Counted from the first letter of the stretch, positions 1-6,012 are shown. The stretch: DNA of 6,934 nucleotides from CAZPXF01 sp964590945 (GCA_964590945.1 CAZPXF010000095.1:1-6934), one strand, 5' to 3'. Notes: generated by a model not told the origin, from the sequence alone. Numbers and translations: made by a program.

Positions 1-67
1 GAAACATCGAAGAAGAAATCACTTTAAAAGGGAATTCCTGTGCATTTTTGGGTGTGCTGAGGGTTGA

Positions 68-115
68 AATTGCCTTGTAGATGCGTTATCATAAAAGAGC
101 ATTTACAAGGCAATT
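68..115 (+). terminator. Long hairpin, probable terminator of upstream gene
   Basis: Twelve bases at 68-79 (AATTGCCTTGTA) are perfectly complementary to 104-115. The pairing continues inward through a G-T wobble (80/103) and four more pairs (ATGC 81-84 with GCAT 99-102), giving a stem of about 17 bp with a 14-base loop. The bases after it are T-rich (CTTATGTTTCATATTTT) but not an unbroken T run, so it is not a canonical intrinsic terminator. It lies upstream of the recA promoter and so is not part of the recA message; ending the transcript that enters from the left is the simplest role. No T tract follows on the minus strand, so plus orientation is preferred. Confidence 0.55.
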
Positions 116-166
116 CTTATGTTTCATATTTTCCGGCATTTCAGCCATCGGTTCCAGAAAAAAAGA

Positions 167-195
167 TTGACTTTTTGATGCATCTATAATATTAT
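167..195 (+). promoter_or_regulatory. recA promoter (sigma-A type)
   Basis: A -35 element TTGACT (167-172) and a -10 element TATTAT (190-195) are separated by exactly 17 bases. Other -10-like hexamers are nearby (TATAAT 185-190, TATACT 193-198), but their spacing to TTGACT is 12 or 20 bases, which is poor. Transcription would start near 201-203, just before or within the SOS box, which is a normal arrangement for LexA control. Confidence 0.7.
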
Positions 196-205
196 ACTAT
201 AAGAG

Positions 206-219
206 CGAACGTTTGTTCG
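206..219 (+). promoter_or_regulatory. LexA (SOS) box upstream of recA
   Basis: CGAACGTTTGTTCG is a perfect CGAAC-N4-GTTCG inverted repeat. It matches the known Gram-positive LexA (DinR) box, whose arms are CGAAC and GTTCG, rather than the E. coli CTGT-type box. It sits immediately downstream of the -10 element, over the predicted transcription start, so bound LexA would block initiation. DNA damage and RecA-promoted LexA self-cleavage should derepress recA, and recX with it. The lexA gene itself is not in this window. Confidence 0.9.
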
Positions 220-243
220 TGAAAGAAAAGGAGTTATAAGGTT

Positions 244-1302
244 ATGGCAGGAGACGATAAATTAAAGGCATTGGATGCCGCAATAGCAAAATTGGAGAAG
301 GATTTCGGCAAGGGCACAGTGATGAAGCTGGGCGATGCAGGCGCCCGTGTAAATGTCGAGACTGTCCCGACAGGTTCGCTTAGCCTGGACGTTGCTCTTG
401 GACTTGGCGGAGTGCCGAAGGGACGCGTGGTCGAGATCTATGGGCCGGAATCCAGCGGTAAGACGACCGTTGCATTACATATGATCGCGGAAGTGCAGAA
501 GAGAGGCGGGATCGCAGGGTTTGTGGACGCCGAGCATGCACTGGATCCGAAGTATGCGCAGAACATCGGAGTGGATATTAATGAACTCTATGTCTCGCAG
601 CCGGACAGCGGGGATCAGGCCCTGGAGATCACCGAGACGATGGTGCGTTCGGGCGCGATCGATATTATTGTAGTGGATTCTGTAGCCGCCCTTGTTCCGC
701 GTCAGGAGATTGAAGGAGATATGGGTGATTCCCATGTTGGACTTCAGGCCCGGCTGATGTCGCAGGCGCTTCGTAAGCTGACGCCTGTGATCAGCAAGTC
801 CAACTGTGTGGTTATCTTTATCAATCAGCTCCGTGAGAAAGTGGGAATCATGTACGGTAATCCGGAGACCACAACAGGAGGACGCGCATTGAAGTTCTAT
901 GCTTCTGTACGTTTGGACGTCCGCAGGATCGAGACGCTGAAGCAGGCAGGCGAGATGGTAGGTAATCGTGTACGCGTCAAGGTTGTGAAGAATAAGATCG
1001 CACCTCCGTTTAAGGAAGCAGAGTTTGATATCATGTTCGGCAAGGGGATCTCCCGGGAAGGCGATATCCTGGACCTGGCTGCGAACACAGGCATTGTAAA
1101 TAAGAGCGGTTCGTGGTATGCATATAACGGCGTCAAGATGGGACAGGGGCGCGAGAATTCCAAGACATTCCTGACGGAGAATCCGGACGTTATGAATGAG
1201 ATCGAGCAGAAGGTACGTGCATTCTATAAGCTTGGGGAATATGCGGAAGTTCCGGAAGCTCCGGAAGCGGAAGAAGAGCCGGAAGCAGAGGATAAATTAT
1301 AA
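244..1302 (+). CDS. recA: Recombinase RecA
   Basis: RecA is the DNA-dependent ATPase that forms filaments on single-stranded DNA, drives homologous strand exchange and stimulates LexA self-cleavage. The 352-residue protein has the usual length. Visible motifs are Walker A GPESSGKT (67-74, Lys73), the catalytic glutamate in DAEHAL (Glu97), Walker B IIVVDS (Asp145), loop L1 around EGDMGDSHVG (157-166), and loop L2 from INQLREKVG through NPETTTGG (about 193-213). An acidic, Pro/Glu-rich tail (about 335-352, coded by imperfect CCGGAAGC repeats at 1252-1286) ends the protein, as in many RecAs where the tail tempers activity. The start is supported by AAAAGGAG at 226-233, ten bases upstream, and by alignment of the N-terminus with the family. 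It is preceded by a sigma-A promoter and SOS box and is followed two bases later by recX. No key residue is missing. Confidence 0.99.
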   Translation: MAGDDKLKALDAAIAKLEKDFGKGTVMKLGDAGARVNVETVPTGSLSLDVALGLGGVPKGRVVEIYGPESSGKTTVALHMIAEVQKRGGIAGFVDAEHALDPKYAQNIGVDINELYVSQPDSGDQALEITETMVRSGAIDIIVVDSVAALVPRQEIEGDMGDSHVGLQARLMSQALRKLTPVISKSNCVVIFINQLREKVGIMYGNPETTTGGRALKFYASVRLDVRRIETLKQAGEMVGNRVRVKVVKNKIAPPFKEAEFDIMFGKGISREGDILDLAANTGIVNKSGSWYAYNGVKMGQGRENSKTFLTENPDVMNEIEQKVRAFYKLGEYAEVPEAPEAEEEPEAEDKL

Positions 1303-1304
1303 TC

Positions 1305-1925
1305 ATGAAGATCATTGGGATCGAGCCGGTGTCGCAGAGCCGTTATCTGGTCAGAACCGACAGCGCAGAGAGCTTTGTCCTGTATAAGGGCGAACTGAAA
1401 AAGTACGGTATCCATGAAGGCGGGGTTCTTTCAGATTCCGTGTATGAGGAGATCGTCGGCAAGGTATTAAAGCTCAGGGCGCGTAAGCGCGCAATGAATC
1501 TTCTGGAGAAGGCAGACCGTACAGAGAAGGAATTGCTGGAAAAACTGGAAAAGGATGGCTATCCGACGCTTTGTATCGAGGATGCGCTTGCATATGTCCG
1601 CAGGTTTGGATATCTGGACGACGACCGTTATATGGAAGTATTTATCCGCGGCAGATCTTCAAAAAAGAGCAGGAAGGAGATCGAATATCTTCTTATGCAG
1701 AAGGGATTCTCCAGGGAGGTTATTTCGCGGAAGATGGATTCTATGATGACGGAAGTAAACGACTATGATGCGATTGAAGCTTTGCTGCGGAAGAAACATT
1801 TTGATCCGGACTGCGATGACAGGAAGAAAAGGGACAGGATCATACAGTATCTGATGCGCAAGGGCTTTCGATATCAGGATATTTGTCATGTGATACAGAT
1901 ACAAATATCGCAGGATGACGCTTGA
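1305..1925 (+). CDS. recX: Regulatory protein RecX
   Basis: RecX binds RecA filaments and in most bacteria limits their extension and activity. The family consists of repeated three-helix modules with little strict sequence conservation. Here the signature lies at about 60-190: a first module with AMNLLEKADRTEKELLEKL (63-81) and DGYP (84-87), a second with AYVRRFGYLDDDRYMEVF (96-113) and a basic RGRSSKKSRKEIEYLLMQKGF stretch (115-135), and a third ending in YLMRKGFRYQDICHVI (182-197). The N-terminal 55 residues are a less conserved extension seen in Firmicutes RecX. The length of 206 residues fits the longer Firmicutes forms. The ATG lies two bases after the recA stop and has only a weak, distant AGAGG (1287-1291, 13 bases away), which suggests translational coupling to recA. 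The gene should share the SOS-controlled recA transcript; no terminator separates them. Confidence 0.95.
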   Translation: MKIIGIEPVSQSRYLVRTDSAESFVLYKGELKKYGIHEGGVLSDSVYEEIVGKVLKLRARKRAMNLLEKADRTEKELLEKLEKDGYPTLCIEDALAYVRRFGYLDDDRYMEVFIRGRSSKKSRKEIEYLLMQKGFSREVISRKMDSMMTEVNDYDAIEALLRKKHFDPDCDDRKKRDRIIQYLMRKGFRYQDICHVIQIQISQDDA

Positions 1926-1950
1926 CATATTTTTGAAAACAGTATAAAAT
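1922..1950 (+). promoter_or_regulatory. rny promoter overlapping the recX stop codon
   Basis: A consensus -35 TTGACA (1922-1927) contains the recX TGA stop (1923-1925). A 17-base spacer leads to TAAAAT (1945-1950), five of six matches to TATAAT. The predicted start is near 1957, giving a leader of about 48 bases. This would let rny be transcribed independently of the SOS-controlled recA-recX unit. A second -10-like hexamer, TACAAT (1969-1974), exists downstream but has no good -35. Confidence 0.75.
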
Positions 1951-1986
1951 TTAAGTGTTGTATTTTTGTACAATGAAAATTGAATA

Positions 1987-1999
1987 AGGAGGTGCTCCT
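1987..1999 (+). promoter_or_regulatory. rny Shine-Dalgarno within a perfect small hairpin
   Basis: The only strong ribosome binding site for rny is AAGGAGG at 1986-1992. Its AGGAG (1987-1991) is perfectly complementary to CTCCT (1995-1999) across a three-base GTG loop, so the site can fold on itself. The distance from AGGAGG to the in-frame GTG start at 2005 is 12 bases, longer than usual. An out-of-frame GTG at 2000 lies at the ideal 7 bases but leads to a stop after seven codons (TAA 2021-2023). The sequence is seen directly; translational control is inferred. Confidence 0.6.
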
Positions 2000-2004
2000 G
2001 TGCC

Positions 2005-3552
2005 GTGTTACTATATGTTGTAATTTTTGCAATTATTCTCATAGTAGCCATTCTTATTACAAACAAGATCTCTGTTGCTCAGTATAGTAAATCTATTGAA
2101 GAGAAGATGGGGAGTGCAGAGAGTCGGGCAAGACAGATTATAGATGATGCGTTGAAAACAGCAGAAGCTAAGAAAAAAGAGTCACTCTTGGAAGTAAAGG
2201 AGGAATCCATCCGGACAAAGAACGAACTGGAGAGAGAATCAAAGGAGAGGCGTTCGGAATTACAGAGATACGAGAAGAGAGTAATGTCCAAGGAAGAAGC
2301 GGTTGAAAAGAGAGTAGAGGCAGTCGAACAGCGTGAGTCCAGTCTTTCATCCCGTGAGGATCGCTTGAAACAGCGGGAAAATAAGGTTGAAGAGCTTACG
2401 CAGCAAAGAGTACAGGAACTGGAAAGAATCTCAGGTCTTACCTCCGAACAGGCAAAAGAATATCTGCTGAAAACTGTTGAAGATGATGTTAAGTATGATA
2501 CTGCAAAGCTGATTAAAGAGTTGGAGACTCAGGCAAAGGAAGAGGCGTCCAAAAAGGCAAAGGATTATGTGGTCACAGCCATTCAGAAATGTGCGGCTGA
2601 CCATGTTGCTGAGACAACGATCTCTGTTGTACAGCTTCCGAGTGATGAGATGAAAGGTCGGATCATTGGCCGTGAAGGACGCAACATTCGTACACTTGAG
2701 ACTTTGACAGGCGTTGAACTTATTATTGACGACACTCCGGAAGCGGTCGTACTTTCCGGATTTGATCCGATCAGAAGAGAGATCGCAAGGATTGCTCTTG
2801 AGAAATTGATCCTTGATGGTCGTATTCATCCGGCGAGAATTGAAGAGATGGTCGAGAAGGCACGTAAAGAAGTCGAGGCAATGATCCGCGAGGAAGGTGA
2901 AGCCGCGCTTCTTGAAGTTGGCGTTCAGGGTATCCATCCGGAGCTTGTGCGTCTTCTTGGACGAATGAAATTCCGGACAAGCTATGGACAGAATGCGTTA
3001 AAGCATTCAATTGAAGTTGCGCAGCTTACAGGACTGCTTGCAGCAGAAGTTGGTCTTGACGTCAGAATGGCTAAGAGGGCCGGACTTCTGCATGATATAG
3101 GTAAATCGATCGATCATGATATCGAGGGATCACATATTCAGATTGGTGCCGATCTTTGTAGGAAATATAAGGAACCTGCAGTTGTTATTAATGCGGTAGA
3201 GTCACATCATGGTGATGTGGAGCCTACCAGTCTCATCGCATGTCTGGTGCAGGCCGCTGATACGATCTCAGCTGCAAGACCGGGCGCCAGAAGAGAGACA
3301 CTTGAAACATACACAAACAGATTAAAACAGTTAGAAGATATTACAAATCAATTCAAAGGAGTTGAGAAATCTTTTGCCATTCAAGCGGGTAGAGAGATTC
3401 GAGTTATGGTAGTTCCAGAACAGGTGAATGATACGGAAATGGTACTTCTTGCCAGAGATATTGCGAAGCAGATCGAGTTTGAGCTTGAGTATCCGGGACA
3501 GATTAAAGTCAATGTCATCCGTGAGTCACGTGTTACAGATTATGCAAAATAG
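2005..3552 (+). CDS. rny: Ribonuclease Y
   Basis: RNase Y is the membrane-anchored endoribonuclease that starts bulk mRNA decay in many Firmicutes. Domains in order: a single N-terminal transmembrane helix (about residues 2-19), a long charged coiled coil (about 25-190), a KH RNA-binding domain (about 205-275) with the GXXG loop GREG at 222-225, and an HD phosphohydrolase domain (about 330-430) with the metal-binding HD pair in LLHDIGK (His363-Asp364), the HH of VESHHGD (401-402) and the distal aspartate in AADT (Asp419). The C-terminal 90 residues match the conserved family tail. At 515 residues it is close to the usual 520 or so. The start is GTG: the frame is closed upstream by TGA at 1981-1983, and no other start codon lies between that stop and 2005. 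It has its own promoter and a strong terminator. Its leader may control translation through Shine-Dalgarno pairing. Confidence 0.98.
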   Translation: MLLYVVIFAIILIVAILITNKISVAQYSKSIEEKMGSAESRARQIIDDALKTAEAKKKESLLEVKEESIRTKNELERESKERRSELQRYEKRVMSKEEAVEKRVEAVEQRESSLSSREDRLKQRENKVEELTQQRVQELERISGLTSEQAKEYLLKTVEDDVKYDTAKLIKELETQAKEEASKKAKDYVVTAIQKCAADHVAETTISVVQLPSDEMKGRIIGREGRNIRTLETLTGVELIIDDTPEAVVLSGFDPIRREIARIALEKLILDGRIHPARIEEMVEKARKEVEAMIREEGEAALLEVGVQGIHPELVRLLGRMKFRTSYGQNALKHSIEVAQLTGLLAAEVGLDVRMAKRAGLLHDIGKSIDHDIEGSHIQIGADLCRKYKEPAVVINAVESHHGDVEPTSLIACLVQAADTISAARPGARRETLETYTNRLKQLEDITNQFKGVEKSFAIQAGREIRVMVVPEQVNDTEMVLLARDIAKQIEFELEYPGQIKVNVIRESRVTDYAK

Positions 3553-3559
3553 TATATGC

Positions 3560-3594
3560 AAGGCCTTTGTCGAAGAAAGACAAGGGCCTTTTTT
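3560..3594 (+). terminator. Intrinsic terminator of rny
   Basis: AAGGCCTTTGTC (3560-3571) pairs with GACAAGGGCCTT (3579-3590) in a 12-bp stem with one T-G wobble and a seven-base GAAGAAA loop. It runs into six consecutive Ts (3589-3594), the last four beyond the stem, starting seven bases after the rny stop codon. Read on the minus strand, the stem is not followed by a T run, so it probably does not serve the convergent flippase gene. No other clear terminator for that gene is visible in 3595-3670. Confidence 0.92.
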
Positions 3595-3670
3595 AGTTGC
3601 CAGGCATGCGAAAGAAAGCTCCGGTGGAGGTTCCGGTATCTGCGGAAAGCAAGAAGTGCGCTTAGCCGGA

Positions 3671-4987
3671 TTATTTTGAGGCAGCGGCGCGCTTTAATGT
3701 AATGGCAGCAAGGACAAACACTGCAATCTGGCTTATAAGCAGTCCATATAAATATGCGGAGATTCCCATCCTGCTCATGAAAAAACGAATGCAGAAAATA
3801 CGGATCAGGATTCCTGTAACATTAATAAAAAAGGTGCTTGTCGCCTTTCCGAGTCCGTTGATCATGCTGATCATGGTGGCGCTGGCATATAGAAAGGGAC
3901 AAAGGAAGGACAGATTTAGAATAAAACGCGCCGCAACCGGACTGTCAAAGAATGCTGTCCCGATCTTATTTCCAAATACAAGAAAAAACACACAGAATAC
4001 GGAGCCGAGTCCGACGCATAATACGAGAACATTTCGTACCAGATCCTTCATTTTTTCTCTGGCGTCAACGGCCTGAAGCTCTGCGACAGTAGGAAGCAGC
4101 ATCACCGCGGCAGCGTTCGTTATTGCAGTTGGAAAGAAGATACACGGCATAGCCATGCCGGTCAGGACACCGTAAATACTCAGGGAGGTCTCTGTGGAAT
4201 GGCCGTATTTCTGTAATTCTGCCGGGATCGAGATGGATTCAATGCTCTGTAATGCAGTCAGGAACATCCGGTTAGCCGTAAGCGGTATCGACATTTTTAA
4301 AAGCTCAGCGCTGCATGGAAGAATCTTTTTCCGGTAACAGGATATCCGTTGTTTTTCAAAACGGTTCCAAAGGAACTGGAAGGAAAATAAAGCTGCGGAA
4401 AATTCCCCCAGTACAAGACCCAATATGGCATATGTAATCGAAACAGTCCCGGAATGTGATAACGAAAATGCCGAGATAAGATACACGGAGCCGATGCGCA
4501 CGACCTGTTCAAGGAGCTGCGAGGAAGCGGGTATCTGCGTTTCTTTCAATCCATAATAATAACCGCATATACATCCGTGAATGGAAGAGAGCGGAACGGA
4601 ATAGGAAAGGATGATCAGCATTTGGCTGCACCGGGGTTCGTTTAAAAGGTTTACCGCTATGAAATCAACATTCCTTTGGACGAAGATGAGTAACAAAAGG
4701 GAGATTCCCATCGCGATTGTAATTGCGATCCAAAAGAGGATCTGGCACTCTTCAAGCCTGTGTCCGGCCTTCCTGCGGGCGACCGCTCTGGAAAGCGCCG
4801 TCTCGATTCCGGCTGCGGCCGCAGCGTGACAAAAGGTAAATACCGGGAATACAAGCTGGTAGATTCCAACTCCTTCCTCGCCAAATGTCCGGCTTAGATA
4901 TATCCGGTAGAAAAACCCCATAAAGCGGGTGATGCATCCGGTGATGGTGAGAATAGCAGTTCCTTTGATGATTTCATTTCGGGACAT
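3671..4987 (-). CDS. SpoVB-like MOP-superfamily flippase (polysaccharide/lipid-linked precursor exporter)
   Basis: A very hydrophobic 438-residue integral membrane protein with roughly 12 transmembrane segments (for example about 83-104, 123-145, 183-206, 318-339, 355-376, 384-403 and 408-431). The opening IIKGTAILTITGCITRFMGF then FGEEGVGIYQL (35-45), followed by QVVRI (161-165), MLLPTVAE (296-303) and MINGLGK (375-381), resembles the SpoVB/Wzx/MurJ polysaccharide-transporter group of the MOP superfamily. Members flip lipid-linked sugar precursors across the cytoplasmic membrane; SpoVB acts in spore cortex synthesis. It is shorter than B. subtilis SpoVB (about 518 residues), so a two-helix-shorter paralogue is possible and the substrate cannot be assigned. 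The ATG at 4987 is chosen because the MOP N-terminus begins there and an AAAGG lies ten bases upstream; the frame is open as far as 5188, but that extension would overlap the divergent gene and is not hydrophobic family sequence. It converges with rny. Confidence 0.85.
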   Translation of the reverse strand: MSRNEIIKGTAILTITGCITRFMGFFYRIYLSRTFGEEGVGIYQLVFPVFTFCHAAAAAGIETALSRAVARRKAGHRLEECQILFWIAITIAMGISLLLLIFVQRNVDFIAVNLLNEPRCSQMLIILSYSVPLSSIHGCICGYYYGLKETQIPASSQLLEQVVRIGSVYLISAFSLSHSGTVSITYAILGLVLGEFSAALFSFQFLWNRFEKQRISCYRKKILPCSAELLKMSIPLTANRMFLTALQSIESISIPAELQKYGHSTETSLSIYGVLTGMAMPCIFFPTAITNAAAVMLLPTVAELQAVDAREKMKDLVRNVLVLCVGLGSVFCVFFLVFGNKIGTAFFDSPVAARFILNLSFLCPFLYASATMISMINGLGKATSTFFINVTGILIRIFCIRFFMSRMGISAYLYGLLISQIAVFVLAAITLKRAAASK

Positions 4988-4997
4988 GGACGTTACG

Positions 4998-5002
4998 CCT
5001 TT
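4998..5002 (-). promoter_or_regulatory. Weak Shine-Dalgarno of the flippase gene
   Basis: Read on the minus strand, AAAGG (5002 to 4998) lies ten bases before the ATG at 4987. It is weak but is the only candidate near the family-consistent start. This supports starting the protein at MSRNEI rather than at upstream ATG codons in the same open frame. Confidence 0.5.
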
Positions 5003-5049
5003 GCTTTTTTTATAATATATTCGGCAGCTTTGGGTGTATTCCGGATAAC

Positions 5050-5078
5050 TTGACATGAAAATACAGGAATGATATTCT
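5050..5078 (+). promoter_or_regulatory. Promoter of the PHP phosphoesterase gene
   Basis: A perfect -35 TTGACA (5050-5055), a 17-base spacer and a -10 TATTCT (5073-5078, four of six matches) precede the gene. The predicted start near 5085 gives a leader of about 45 bases that ends in the strong GGAGGAG site (5120-5126). Confidence 0.65.
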
Positions 5079-5086
5079 GATTTCAA
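5058..5086 (-). promoter_or_regulatory. Candidate promoter of the flippase gene
   Basis: On the minus strand TTGAAA (5086 to 5081), a 17-base spacer and TATTTT (5063 to 5058) form a moderate sigma-A match. It overlaps the plus-strand promoter of the PHP gene almost completely. AT-rich hexamers nearer the gene (around 5011-5020) look like -10 elements but lack a convincing -35. If the gene is sporulation-controlled, the real promoter may use another sigma factor. Confidence 0.35.
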
Positions 5087-5130
5087 ACGAAACAATTTGT
5101 AACAGCAGAGAATGATTTTGGAGGAGAAAT

Positions 5131-5940
5131 ATGATTCGTTCGGATGTACATATGCATTCTGCGTATTCGGCAGATTCGGACGCGCCAATGGAAGATATGG
5201 TGAAGGGGGCGGTCAGAAAAGGCCTTGAATTTATTTGTTTTACGGATCATCAGGATAAGAACTGCTATCTGGATGACATGGAATATACATTTGATACGGC
5301 CCGGTATAAAAACGAAATTGAAATTTTAAAAGAACGATATAAAAAAGAAATTGAAATACAATTTGGCGTTGAGCTTGGACTTATGCCGGAGGAAGGGAGA
5401 TACTGTACAGCTTATCCAAAAGAATGGGACTTTGATTTTGTGATCGGCTCCGTCCACTTTATCAATTATAAAGACCCGTATTACCCTGAATTTTTTGAGA
5501 TGTACGCTTCCGATCATGAGGCATACAGGCATTATTTTGAGCTCACCCTTGAGAATGTGAAAAAATACGATGATTTTGATGTTTTGGGTCATATGGATTA
5601 TATTGTCCGATATGGGAAAAAGCGTGAAATGGAGTATCTTGAAAATGATTTTCGTGAAGTTACGGACGAGATCCTCAGGATTTTGATCTCAAGGGGACAG
5701 GGTCTGGAGGTCAATTCAGCCGGTCTGAAGTACGGGCTCGCGTTTGCGCATCCGCACGACCGGATCCTCAAAAGGTATCTGGAATTGGGAGGCGAGGTGC
5801 TGACGATCGGGGCGGACGCCCATAAGCCGGAGCATATAGCCTGTGATTTTGATATTATAGAAAAACATCTGAAGGATATAGGGTTCCGGTATTATACAAG
5901 ATTCAGGAACCGGACGCCGGAATTCCTGGAACTGGAATAA
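5131..5940 (+). CDS. PHP-domain phosphoesterase, histidinol-phosphatase (HisJ) family
   Basis: The 269-residue protein has the metal-binding motifs of the PHP superfamily in order: DVHMHS (His7, His9), FTDH (Asp39, His40), GVELG (Glu81), GSVHF (His109), GHMDY (His154) and GADAHKPEH (Asp229, His231). These residues build the trinuclear metal centre that hydrolyses phosphate monoesters. Length and motif spacing match HisJ/HisK-type histidinol-phosphatases, which make histidinol from histidinol phosphate in histidine synthesis. No other his gene is in the window, and family members also act on other phosphomonoesters, so the substrate is uncertain. It is a soluble cytoplasmic enzyme with no signal peptide. 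The ATG has GGAGGAG six bases upstream and begins directly with the first metal motif. A short duplicated segment, NEIEI and KEIEI (61-65, 72-76), is coded by an 11-base direct repeat (5314-5324, 5347-5357). No clear terminator follows, so read-through toward gap is possible. Confidence 0.88.
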   Translation: MIRSDVHMHSAYSADSDAPMEDMVKGAVRKGLEFICFTDHQDKNCYLDDMEYTFDTARYKNEIEILKERYKKEIEIQFGVELGLMPEEGRYCTAYPKEWDFDFVIGSVHFINYKDPYYPEFFEMYASDHEAYRHYFELTLENVKKYDDFDVLGHMDYIVRYGKKREMEYLENDFREVTDEILRILISRGQGLEVNSAGLKYGLAFAHPHDRILKRYLELGGEVLTIGADAHKPEHIACDFDIIEKHLKDIGFRYYTRFRNRTPEFLELE

Positions 5941-5957
5941 AATGATTATTTTTAGCG

Positions 5958-5993
5958 ATTGTACTTGATTTCTTGTTCTGAATTTAGTACAAT
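5958..5993 (+). repeat. Inverted repeat spanning the gap promoter
   Basis: ATTGTAC (5958-5964) and GTACAAT (5987-5993) are perfect seven-base inverted copies separated by 22 bases. The left arm directly abuts the -35 element and the right arm contains the whole -10 element. This could be an operator for a dimeric regulator or a coincidence of an AT-rich promoter. I do not recognise the motif as a CcpA, Rex or CggR site. Confidence 0.5.
5965..5993 (+). promoter_or_regulatory. gap promoter (sigma-A type)
   Basis: TTGATT (5965-5970) and TACAAT (5988-5993) are separated by exactly 17 bases; four and five of six positions match consensus. Transcription would start near 6000, giving a leader of about 74 bases that contains a perfect palindrome. 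A strong dedicated promoter fits the high expression expected of a glycolytic gene. Confidence 0.75.
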
Positions 5994-6012
5994 GAAATTG
6001 CGCGTTGATGTT

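Noticed and set aside
1..80. Possible 3' end of an upstream gene on the plus strand (frames ending at 25-27, 65-67 or 78-80).
   Set aside because: Three frames each give a short tail with a stop, and none resembles a protein I recognise. The fragment is too short to choose between them or to exclude non-coding sequence.
1252..1286. CCGGAAGC repeats at the end of recA.
   Set aside because: They encode the normal acidic Pro/Glu tail of RecA and are imperfect; there is no sign of a separate repeat element.
1659..2066. 135-codon open frame on the minus strand across recX and the rny leader.
   Set aside because: It overlaps conserved recX sequence and the rny promoter, with no family resemblance.
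2431..2937. 168-codon open frame on the minus strand inside rny.
   Set aside because: It is antisense to the conserved coiled-coil, KH and following region of RNase Y, has no ribosome site or recognisable domain, and its low-complexity content mirrors rny codons.
3595..3670. Possible terminator for the flippase gene on the minus strand.
   Set aside because: Only four-base CCGG complementarities and a repeated GAAAGC were found. No stem followed by a minus-strand T run is visible.
3428..3679. Plus-strand frame running through the rny end, its terminator and into 3679, with a glycine/serine-rich stretch.
   Set aside because: It crosses the intrinsic terminator and lies in a different frame from rny; the Gly/Ser stretch is only a product of CCGGTGG-type sequence.
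3702..4076. 124-codon open frame on the plus strand opposite the flippase gene.
   Set aside because: It lies antisense to the C-terminal membrane segments and is an Arg/Thr/Lys-rich composition artefact of hydrophobic codons read backwards.
4988..5188. 67-residue N-terminal extension of the flippase frame starting at 5188.
   Set aside because: It would overlap the divergent PHP gene start and both promoters, and the family N-terminus begins at the ATG at 4987, which has its own ribosome site.
5938..5957. AT-only hairpin (AAAAT-gatt-ATTTT) after the PHP gene stop.
   Set aside because: The stem has no G-C pairs and is too weak to call a terminator.
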